A stretch of DNA of 6,879 nt from Hyphomicrobiales bacterium (GTDB lineage: Bacteria; Pseudomonadota; Alphaproteobacteria; Rhodobacterales; Rhodobacteraceae). Below, piece by piece: positions 1-5,467 of the stretch; positions within the stretch are counted from its first letter, which is position 1, and every line of letters begins with the position of its first letter. The translations under genes and the position numbers were made by a program. The stretch lies in contig PWLT01000422.1 in assembly GCA_003558415.1 (NCBI GenBank), forward strand, positions 1-6,879, written 5' to 3'. The notes beneath the pieces were generated by a model, which saw only the letters and a program-made list of their open reading frames with translations, was not told the origin of the DNA and searched no databases.

Positions 1-112
1 GCCCGCCCGCCCCGTCACGCCGCAGGCGTGCCTCCGGCACGACGGCGGGCGCATTCGCGCCCACCTCGGGCGGCCGCATGCCCTCTGTCAGGCTCTGGAC
101 GAGTCCGATCAA
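1..112 (-). CDS. Possible start of an unidentified protein, cut by the window edge
   Basis: An open frame runs leftward from a TTG at 112-110 to the window edge, giving 37 codons. It begins MIGLVQSLTEGMRPPEVG and continues as a Pro/Ala/Arg-rich stretch. An AGGGAG ribosome binding site at 119-124 lies 6 bases before the TTG. An in-frame ATG at 79-77 is an alternative start without an obvious site. About 87% of the third codon positions are G or C, as in the genes nearby, and the frame follows bioY by about 20 bases, so it could be its operon partner. Against it, GC-rich DNA is often open by chance: a plus-strand frame also crosses this region, and the stretch contains a small hairpin (27-41, CGTGCC/GGCACG). 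I do not recognise the product. Confidence 0.35.
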   Translation of the reverse strand, partial: MIGLVQSLTEGMRPPEVGANAPAVVPEARLRRDGAGG

Positions 113-131
113 ACGCAACTCCCTGTAAGAG

Positions 132-707
132 TCAGCCGCGCCGCGCGCGCAGCGCCTGCCAGCCCCCCGTGACGATCAGCGCCGCGACGGCCGACTTGAC
201 CACGCCGCCCAGCTGGAACGGCCAGGCCCCGGAAATGAATGCCCCCTCCAGCGTCAGCGGGGTGATCGCCCACAGCCAGAGCACACCGGGCACGAAGAGC
301 AGCAGCGCCGGAATGAAGGCGGCGATGAACAGCTTGAAGATGCCGCGGTCCAGCCCGCGTTCGACCAGCCAGCCGGTCAGCCAGGCCATGCCGACAAAGC
401 CGATCAGAAAGCCGCCTGTGGTCCCCATCAAGTAGGGCATACCCGCCGCGCCGCCCGCAAACATCGGCAGGCCCACCGCCCCCTGGGCGAGATAGGCGAG
501 CAAGGTCACCGCGGCGAGCCGCGACCCGTAGGTCAGCCCGATCAGCGAGATCGCCAGCGTCTGAAGGGTCATCGGCACGGGGAACATTGGCACGCTGACC
601 TGCGCCGACATGCCCACCAGAACGGTTCCGAACAGCACGAGGCCGATCTGCCGACTCAATGAGGGGGTTCCGATCAGGGCCTGTGACAGCGTTACGGGGC
701 GGCTCAT
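132..707 (-). CDS. bioY: Biotin transporter BioY (S component)
   Basis: This is an integral membrane protein that binds and imports biotin. It is the substrate-binding subunit of ECF-type transporters and in some alphaproteobacteria is thought to work without the BioMN energising module, none of which is visible here. The 191-residue protein has about six hydrophobic segments. It shows the BioY family hallmarks VPMFPVPMTLQTLAI near residues 39-53, a GLPMFAGG motif near 79-86, and GTTGGFLIGF near 95-104. The start at 707 is chosen because AAAGGA lies 8 bases upstream; ATGs at 716 and 740 are in frame, but the first overlaps that site and the second has none. One oddity is near the C-terminus, where the usual GDxxK motif reads GGVVK, so the acidic residue is missing. 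The gene is divergent from the SDR gene. The identity is firm, but whether this copy transports normally is unknown. Confidence 0.93.
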   Translation of the reverse strand: MSRPVTLSQALIGTPSLSRQIGLVLFGTVLVGMSAQVSVPMFPVPMTLQTLAISLIGLTYGSRLAAVTLLAYLAQGAVGLPMFAGGAAGMPYLMGTTGGFLIGFVGMAWLTGWLVERGLDRGIFKLFIAAFIPALLLFVPGVLWLWAITPLTLEGAFISGAWPFQLGGVVKSAVAALIVTGGWQALRARRG

Positions 708-715
708 GGCGTTCA

Positions 716-723
716 TCCTTTCC
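716..723 (-). promoter_or_regulatory. Ribosome binding site that fixes the bioY start
   Basis: On the minus strand GGAAAGGA ends 8 bases before the ATG at 707-705. It runs into the ATG at 716-714, so that upstream in-frame ATG cannot use it. This supports the shorter BioY beginning MSRPVTLSQ. The same AAAGGA core, spaced 7 bases, precedes argC. Confidence 0.6.
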
Positions 724-745
724 GGTTGCGCGAGTGTCACCTCAT

Positions 746-774
746 TTGATTTCGCATCCCCGCGGGCAAGTCAA
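746..774 (-). promoter_or_regulatory. Candidate sigma-70-type promoter for bioY
   Basis: On the minus strand TTGACT (774-769) is followed after 17 bases by AATCAA (751-746). The -35 box is good and the -10 box is weak (3 of 6 consensus). Transcription would begin near 739, leaving a leader of about 30 bases before the preferred bioY start at 707, which also argues against starting translation at 740. I saw no palindrome resembling the TTATxxATAA-type BioR operator of alphaproteobacteria here. Confidence 0.35.
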
Positions 775-797
775 GGATCGCGCGTATCCGCCCCCTC

Positions 798-826
798 TTG
801 CGCCGAACCGCGCCCCGGCCTAGACG
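798..826 (+). promoter_or_regulatory. Weak promoter-like element before the SDR gene
   Basis: TTGCGC (798-803) and TAGACG (821-826) are separated by 17 bases. Each matches the consensus at about half its positions. Transcription would start within a base or two of the ATG at 834, giving a leaderless message. That fits the absence of a recognisable purine-rich ribosome binding site before this gene. This is inference from weak boxes. Confidence 0.2.
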
Positions 827-833
827 GGCGCGC

Positions 834-1523
834 ATGAGCGACACACCCACCCCGCCCCGTATCGCGTTTGTCCTTGGCGCCTCGCGCGGACTCGGCGCCG
901 CCATGGCCGAGGCGCTGGCCGGCGCCGGCTGGCATGTGGTCGCCGTGGCGCGTACCGCCGGCGCGCTCGAGGAGCTTGATGACCGCATTTCGGCGGCGGG
1001 CGGCAGTGCCACGCTCGCACCCATGGACATCACCGACGACGATGCGATGCGCCATCTGTGCCGCTCCACCCATGAGCGCTGGGGGCGGGTCGATCTGTGG
1101 GTTCATGCGGCCATTCACGCCGCACCGATGAGCCCCGCGGGCCATATCGCGCGCAAGGACTGGGAGCGCAGCATCACCACCAATATCCGCGCCACGGGAA
1201 TGCTGATTCCGATGATCGAGCCGCTGCTGCGCGTCAGCGCCGCGGGAACGGCGATGTTCTTCGATGACCCGTTCGCGGGGCGCAAGTTCTTCGGCGCCTA
1301 TGGTGCGTCGAAAGCCGCCCAGATCGCGCTTGCGCGCAGCTGGCAGGCCGAGGGCGCGCGCATCGGCCCGCGGGTGCTGATCGAGACGCCCGCACCGATG
1401 CCCACCGCCACGCGCGCACGCTTCTTTCCCGGCGAGGACCGCGCCGCGCTCACGCCCTGCGCGGGCGAGGCCGCGCGACTGCTGCAACTCCTGCCGGACT
1501 CGGACAGCAGCCCCGCCCCTTGA
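834..1523 (+). CDS. Short-chain dehydrogenase/reductase-like protein lacking the catalytic serine
   Basis: This is a 229-residue cytoplasmic Rossmann-fold protein of the classical SDR superfamily. The dinucleotide-binding motif GASRGLG is at residues 15-21. A basic residue (R40) after the second strand, with no acidic residue at that strand's end, suggests NADP(H). DIT lies near 65-67, the structural Asn is N117 (TTNIRATG), and the catalytic YxxxK is Y156-K160 (AYGASK). Two positions depart from the family: the usual NNAG is replaced by HAAI (91-94), and the serine expected 12-13 residues before Tyr falls in FFDDP (142-146), so no serine is present. The substrate is unknown and ordinary oxidoreductase activity is uncertain. 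The start at 834 (MSDTPTPP) is preferred over an in-frame ATG at 798 because the extra 12 residues are Arg/Pro-rich and unlike an SDR N-terminus. The gene is divergent from bioY and convergent with the paaG-like gene. Confidence 0.85.
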   Translation: MSDTPTPPRIAFVLGASRGLGAAMAEALAGAGWHVVAVARTAGALEELDDRISAAGGSATLAPMDITDDDAMRHLCRSTHERWGRVDLWVHAAIHAAPMSPAGHIARKDWERSITTNIRATGMLIPMIEPLLRVSAAGTAMFFDDPFAGRKFFGAYGASKAAQIALARSWQAEGARIGPRVLIETPAPMPTATRARFFPGEDRAALTPCAGEAARLLQLLPDSDSSPAP

Positions 1524-1546
1524 CGCGGCGCTTGCCCACTCGCGCC

Positions 1547-1601
1547 GCGCCGCCCGAGGCCGGCGGGGGTGGGCGGGTGGAACGCCGGCCTCGGGCGGCG
1601 C
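1547..1601. terminator. Perfect 19-bp inverted repeat, probable bidirectional terminator
   Basis: The arm at 1547-1565 is exactly complementary to the arm at 1583-1601, with a 17-base loop at 1566-1582. The structure sits between two convergent genes: 23 bases after the SDR stop and directly against the stop codon of the paaG-like gene (TGA at 1604-1602). It lacks a T-tract on either side, so intrinsic termination is inferred from position and stem strength. It may also protect 3' ends. The loop is G-rich on the plus strand. Confidence 0.7.
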
Positions 1602-2384
1602 TCAGCGTCCCTCGAATTTCGGCGGGCGCTTTTCGTTGAAGGCCACGACGCCCTCGCGAAAGTCGCGCGTCTGGCCGCATTCGCCCTGGAGCCGGCCTTC
1701 GAGGGTGAGCTGTGTCTCGAAATCGTTGCTCCAGCTTTCGCGCATGGCGCGGCGGATATTGGCGAAGGCCACGCCGGGCCCCTCGGCGAGTTGCTGCGCG
1801 CGGCCGCGCCAGCGCGCCTCGAACCCGTCCTCGGGGACCGCCTCCCAGATCATGCCCCAATCGGCCGCCTGGCGCGCGGTGATGCGTTCGGCAAAGAGCG
1901 CCGCGCCCAGCGCACGCGCCTGCCCGATCAGTCGTGGCAGCATCCATGTGCCCCCGGCATCGGGCATCAGCCCGATGCGCGTGAAGGCCTGCACGAAGAC
2001 CGCCCCCTCGGCGGCGATCACGACATCGGCCGCCAGCGCCAGGTTGGCGCCCGCCCCGGCGGCAGCCCCGTTGACGGCCGCGATCACCGGCACCGGGCAT
2101 TCGACGATGGCCTGCAGCATCGGCATGTATTCATCGCGCAGCACCTGTTCGAGGTCGAGCCCCGCCGCGCCGCTGCCCGCCCCCAGATCCTGCCCCGAGC
2201 AGAAAGCCCGCCCCGCGCCGGTGAGGACAACCACGCGCGCCTCCTGCCCCGCGGCGGTGAGTGCGTGACGCAGCTCGGCGCGCATCTGCGCATCGAGCGC
2301 GTTCATGACCTCGGGACGGTCAAGCGTGATCACCGCCACGCCGCCCTCCGCACCGATCTCGTAGCCCAGCGTGCTGTAGTCCAT
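1602..2384 (-). CDS. PaaG-type enoyl-CoA hydratase/isomerase family protein
   Basis: This 260-residue crotonase-fold protein acts on acyl-CoA thioesters. The acyl-CoA/oxyanion-hole motifs are CSGQDL (62-67) and NGAAAGAGANLALAAD (106-121). The two glutamates of classical enoyl-CoA hydratase are absent: N114 and F134 occupy those positions. Instead IGLMPDAGGTW has Asp at D142, matching the catalytic Asp of PaaG, the 2-(1,2-epoxy-1,2-dihydrophenyl)acetyl-CoA isomerase of phenylacetate breakdown. The ending FREGVVAFNEKRPPKFEGR and the length are also PaaG-like. An isomerase is therefore more likely than a hydratase, but no other paa gene is present, so the substrate is open. The start at 2384 follows GAGGAG (2389-2394); an in-frame ATG at 2420 lacks such a site. 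The gene lies 73 bases after ccmH and may be read from the same transcript or from its own weak promoter (TATGCT, 2421-2416). Confidence 0.85.
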   Translation of the reverse strand: MDYSTLGYEIGAEGGVAVITLDRPEVMNALDAQMRAELRHALTAAGQEARVVVLTGAGRAFCSGQDLGAGSGAAGLDLEQVLRDEYMPMLQAIVECPVPVIAAVNGAAAGAGANLALAADVVIAAEGAVFVQAFTRIGLMPDAGGTWMLPRLIGQARALGAALFAERITARQAADWGMIWEAVPEDGFEARWRGRAQQLAEGPGVAFANIRRAMRESWSNDFETQLTLEGRLQGECGQTRDFREGVVAFNEKRPPKFEGR

Positions 2385-2457
2385 ATTGCTCCTCGCGCAT
2401 GCGTCTTCGCAGGGCAGCATAGGCAGGTTGGACGGCGGGGAAAGGGGCGACCGCGCG

Positions 2458-2928
2458 TCAGTCGCGCATCAGGTCGCGCAGCCGGGCCTGCTCATCAGGC
2501 GAGAGCTCCGCGCCGATCTCGGCCGAGGATGCCCGTTCGCGCCGGCGCAGATAGAGCAGCGCGGCCCCCAGTGCGACAATGAACATCGTGGGCGCGGCCA
2601 CCCACAGGACCATATTGATCCCTTGCGTCGTCGGGCGCAGCAGCACGAATTCGCCGTAACGCTCGACCATATAGGCAAGCACCTCGTCGTCGCTGTCGCC
2701 TTCGACCAGCCGCTCGCGCACGACCATCCGCATGTCGCGCGCAAGATCGGCGCCGGAATCGTCGATCGATTCGTTGCGGCAGACCAGACAGCGCAGATCG
2801 CCCGAAAGCGCCCGCGCGCGTTCCTCCAGCGCGGGGTCGTCGAGCAATTCGTCGGGCTGCGGCCCGGCATGCAGGGCCGCGCCGATCAGCAGCGCGCAGG
2901 CGATGAGAATGGAGCGTATCGCCATCAT
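2458..2928 (-). CDS. ccmH: Cytochrome c maturation protein CcmH
   Basis: CcmH is a membrane-anchored periplasmic thiol-disulfide protein that reduces apocytochrome c cysteines and works with CcmF in heme ligation. The 156-residue protein has an N-terminal signal/membrane segment (about 4-21), the signature LRCLVCRNESIDDSGADLA with the redox pair C47 and C50, and a C-terminal membrane helix near 104-126 followed by RRRER. This is the short form, without the fused CcmI-like tetratricopeptide domain of E. coli CcmH, so ccmI should be elsewhere. Its ATG overlaps the ccmF stop as ATGA, implying translational coupling; AGGTGG lies 7 bases upstream inside ccmF. A second ATG follows immediately at 2925. 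Confidence 0.95.
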   Translation of the reverse strand: MMAIRSILIACALLIGAALHAGPQPDELLDDPALEERARALSGDLRCLVCRNESIDDSGADLARDMRMVVRERLVEGDSDDEVLAYMVERYGEFVLLRPTTQGINMVLWVAAPTMFIVALGAALLYLRRRERASSAEIGAELSPDEQARLRDLMRD

Positions 2929-4907
2929 TGTGCGGCCACCTCGCTGCCGTCTTCGGGCCGCCTGCGCCTTGCGCCGGCCGCAACGCGGAAGCGCCGGTCG
3001 CTCAGGCTGAGCAGCCCGCCCAGCGCCATGATCGCACAGCCCGCCCAGAGCCAGTTGGCGAAGGGCTTGATATAGCTGCGCACAGCCCAGCCGCCGCCCT
3101 GCTGCGGATCGCCCAGAACCAGATACACATCGTGCAGGAACCTGTACTTGATACCCGCCTCGGTCGTGGGCATGCCCGCGACCGGGTAGATGCGTTTCTC
3201 CGGCGTGAGGGTCGAGACGAGGCGCCCGTTGCGCTCCACATCCATGAAACCCATGGTCGAGAGGTAGTTCGGCCCCTCGACATCGCGCACGTCACGCAGC
3301 GTGATCTCGTAGCCGCCGAAGCTGTAGGCCTCCCCGATCTGGACGACACGGATATCTTCCTGCTCCCAGCCGACGAGGCCGGCGACGGCGAAGACGGTCA
3401 CACCCAGCCCGGCATGGGCGGTGGCCTTGCCCCAGTCGGCGCGTGGCAGCCGCGTCAGCCGGCGCAACCGGTTCGTGATCGCCCCGCGCCCGGTGCGCGC
3501 CCACAGATCGGCCGCCGAGCCCAGCACCACCCACAGCCCCAGCAGCACACCCACCGGGCCGAGCGCCGACCGCCCCGTCTGCATCGCCCAGACCAGCGCG
3601 CCCGCAGCCATGGAAAAGACGAGGATCGGCCAGAGCGGGCGCATGGTCTTGCGCAGATCACCGCGCTTCCATGGCAGCATCGCCCCGATGGGCAGGATCG
3701 CCGCAAGCGCCACGAAGAAGGGCGAGAAGGCCATGTTGAAGAATGGCGGCCCGACCGAGAGGACGCGGTCGAACAGCATCTCGGCGAAAAGCGGCCACAT
3801 GGTGCCGACGAAGACCACGAAGGAGGACACCGCCAGCAACACGTTGTTGAGCACCAGCGCCGATTCGCGACTGACGGTCGAAAAGACGCCCTTGGCCTCC
3901 ATCGCGCCGGCGCGCACGGCGAACAGGGTGAGCGCGCCGCCCATGAAGAAGGCCATGATGTAGAGGATGAACACCCCGCGATCGGGATCCATGGCAAAGG
4001 CATGCACGCTGGTCAGCAGCCCCGAGCGCACGATGAAGGTGCCGATCAGCGAGAAGCCGAAGGCCAGAATCGCCAGCAGGATGGTCCAGCTTTTCAGCGC
4101 CTCGCGTTTTTCCACCACGATGGAGGAATGCAGCAGCGCCGCGGCGAACAGCCAGGGCATGAAGCTTGCATTCTCGACCGGATCCCAGAACCAGAAGCCA
4201 CCCCAGCCGAGCTCGTAATAGGCCCACCAGGATCCCAGCGCGATGCCGATGGTCAGGAACACCCAGGCCGCCAGCGTCCAGGGCCGCACCCAGCGCCCCC
4301 ATGCGGCATCGACGCGCCCCTCGATCAGCGCGGCCACGGCGAAGGAGAATGCCAGCGAGAGGCCGACATAGCCCAGATAGAGAAAGGGCGGGTGCAGCGC
4401 GAGGCCCGGATCCTGCAGCAGCGGGTTGAGGTCGCGCCCGTCGAAGGGCGGGTTGGCCGTGCGGGCGAAGGGGTTGGAGGTAAACAGCGTGAAGGCCATG
4501 AACGCCGCCGCGATCGAGGATTGAACCCCAAGCACGCGCGCGCGCAACGATTCGGGAAGGTTGCCCCCGAACCACGATGCGCAGGCCCCGAACAGCGTCA
4601 GGATCAGCACCCAGAGCAGCATGGAGCCCTCGTGATTGCCCCATACGCCCGAGATCTTGTAGATCATCGGCTTGGCGGTGTGCGAGTTCGACACCACCAG
4701 CTGCACCGAGAAATCCGAGGTCACGAAAGCCCATGTCAACGCCGCGAAGCTGAAGGCGGTGAGCAGGAACTGGGTGCTTGCCATCGGCTCGGCCGCGGCC
4801 ATCCAGCGCCGCCAGCCCATATGCGCCCCCACCAGCGGCACCAGCGTCTGCGCCAGCGCGATGGCGAAGGCGAGGATCAGGGCGAAATGGCCAAGCTCGA
4901 TGAACAT
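2925..4907 (-). CDS. ccmF: Cytochrome c heme lyase subunit CcmF
   Basis: CcmF is the large polytopic inner-membrane subunit of the System I heme lyase. It takes heme from CcmE and attaches it to CXXCH motifs of apocytochromes c in the periplasm. The 660-residue length is usual for the family. Many hydrophobic helices are visible, with the tryptophan-rich WWD-type loop at 227-246 (SWWAYYELGWGGFWFWDPVEN region) and an LHPPFLYLGY motif near 171-180. The histidines proposed as heme ligands are present at H172, H260, H302 and H498, corresponding to E. coli H173, H261, H303 and H491 as I recall them. A soluble, periplasm-type segment spans about 515-610. The start has AGGAGG 13 bases upstream, rather far, plus AGGA at 7 bases. 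The gene follows ccmE after 93 bases and overlaps ccmH by 4. It appears intact. Confidence 0.97.
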   Translation of the reverse strand: MFIELGHFALILAFAIALAQTLVPLVGAHMGWRRWMAAAEPMASTQFLLTAFSFAALTWAFVTSDFSVQLVVSNSHTAKPMIYKISGVWGNHEGSMLLWVLILTLFGACASWFGGNLPESLRARVLGVQSSIAAAFMAFTLFTSNPFARTANPPFDGRDLNPLLQDPGLALHPPFLYLGYVGLSLAFSFAVAALIEGRVDAAWGRWVRPWTLAAWVFLTIGIALGSWWAYYELGWGGFWFWDPVENASFMPWLFAAALLHSSIVVEKREALKSWTILLAILAFGFSLIGTFIVRSGLLTSVHAFAMDPDRGVFILYIMAFFMGGALTLFAVRAGAMEAKGVFSTVSRESALVLNNVLLAVSSFVVFVGTMWPLFAEMLFDRVLSVGPPFFNMAFSPFFVALAAILPIGAMLPWKRGDLRKTMRPLWPILVFSMAAGALVWAMQTGRSALGPVGVLLGLWVVLGSAADLWARTGRGAITNRLRRLTRLPRADWGKATAHAGLGVTVFAVAGLVGWEQEDIRVVQIGEAYSFGGYEITLRDVRDVEGPNYLSTMGFMDVERNGRLVSTLTPEKRIYPVAGMPTTEAGIKYRFLHDVYLVLGDPQQGGGWAVRSYIKPFANWLWAGCAIMALGGLLSLSDRRFRVAAGARRRRPEDGSEVAAQ

Positions 4908-4913
4908 GGAAAA

Positions 4914-4942
4914 ATCCTAGCCTCCTGCGCGGAGCGGGCCAA
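4914..4942 (-). promoter_or_regulatory. Candidate internal promoter immediately before ccmF
   Basis: On the minus strand TTGGCC (4942-4937) and TAGGAT (4919-4914) are 17 bases apart, matching the consensus boxes at about 4 of 6 positions each. Transcription would begin close to the ccmF ATG (4907), giving a nearly leaderless ccmF-ccmH message. The AGGAGG (4926-4921) lies inside the spacer and would then be missing from that message. The rest of the ccmE-ccmF gap holds only a short hairpin (CGGGC/GCCCG, 4945-4957) and no gene. Confidence 0.3.
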
Positions 4943-5000
4943 GACGGGCCTTGCCCGCCGCACCCGCCCTGCGGTCACGTTTGCATCAGGGCGCGGCGGC

Positions 5001-5456
5001 TCAGCTGCCGCCCGCCGCGGTGTCGTCGCGCCAGTGGCCCTGAGCCTCCAGCGCATCCATGACCTCCTTGGGCATGTAGGTCTCATCGTGCTTGGCGAGT
5101 ATCTCGCTGGCCTGAAATACCCCGTCGATATAGCGCCCGGTGCCCACCATCCCCTCGCCCTCGGCGAAGAGGTCGGGCAGAACGCCCGCGAACACCACCG
5201 GCACATCCGCCCCGCCATCGGTGACCACGAAGGAAACCCGCTCGCTGCTGCCGCGATCCACCGACCCCGGCGCGACCAGGCCGCCGATGCGGAACACCTC
5301 GGTCTCGGGCGGGGGCTCGGCCATGATCTGCGAGGGCGAGCGGAACAGGTTGATCCCGTCGCGCATCGCATAGCCGATCAGCGCCGTGGATGCCGCCAGC
5401 GCCACCACCGCCACCGCGATGATCTGTATCCGCCGCCGTTTCTTCAGGTTCTTCAT
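5001..5456 (-). CDS. ccmE: Cytochrome c maturation heme chaperone CcmE
   Basis: CcmE is a periplasmic, membrane-anchored chaperone that binds heme covalently through a histidine and hands it to CcmF. The 151-residue protein has a basic N-terminus (MKNLKKRRR), a single membrane anchor at about 11-30, a beta-barrel domain (about 50-120) and the signature LAKHDETYMP. In it H123 is the heme-attaching residue and Y127 the conserved tyrosine, equivalent to H130 and Y134 of E. coli. The segment before the signature, MVGTGRYIDGVFQASEI, is recognisable. The start is 9 bases after the argC stop, and its GAGGGA ribosome binding site overlaps that stop codon, so the two are almost certainly cotranscribed. 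The C-terminal tail is short and flexible. Confidence 0.96.
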   Translation of the reverse strand: MKNLKKRRRIQIIAVAVVALAASTALIGYAMRDGINLFRSPSQIMAEPPPETEVFRIGGLVAPGSVDRGSSERVSFVVTDGGADVPVVFAGVLPDLFAEGEGMVGTGRYIDGVFQASEILAKHDETYMPKEVMDALEAQGHWRDDTAAGGS

Positions 5457-5461
5457 CGCAT

Positions 5462-5467
5462 TCCCTC
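5462..5467 (-). promoter_or_regulatory. ccmE ribosome binding site overlapping the argC stop
   Basis: GAGGGA shares its first two bases with the TGA stop of argC (5468-5466) and lies 5 bases before the ccmE ATG. A ribosome finishing ArgC would cover the ccmE start region, so translational coupling is likely. Confidence 0.6.

Noticed and set aside
27..41. Short hairpin CGTGCC-TCC-GGCACG as a bioY terminator
   Set aside because: The stem is only 6 bp with no T-run, lies about 90 bases past the stop, and sits inside a possible coding frame.
708..740. N-terminal extension of BioY starting at 740
   Set aside because: There is no ribosome binding site before that ATG and the candidate promoter would start RNA at about that point; the ATG at 707 has a well-spaced AAAGGA.
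746..774. TTGA...TCAA symmetry in the bioY-SDR gap as a repressor operator
   Set aside because: Only four bases per side match across a wide spacer, which is easily chance; the bases are better explained as the bioY promoter boxes.
1569..2582. A 337-codon plus-strand open frame opposite the PaaG-like gene
   Set aside because: It starts inside the terminator hairpin and mirrors the recognised minus-strand gene; the composition is that of a shadow frame.
3658..4734. A 358-codon minus-strand frame in a different phase within ccmF
   Set aside because: It overlaps the intact, fully motif-supported ccmF in another frame and has an Arg/Gly/Ala-rich, featureless translation.
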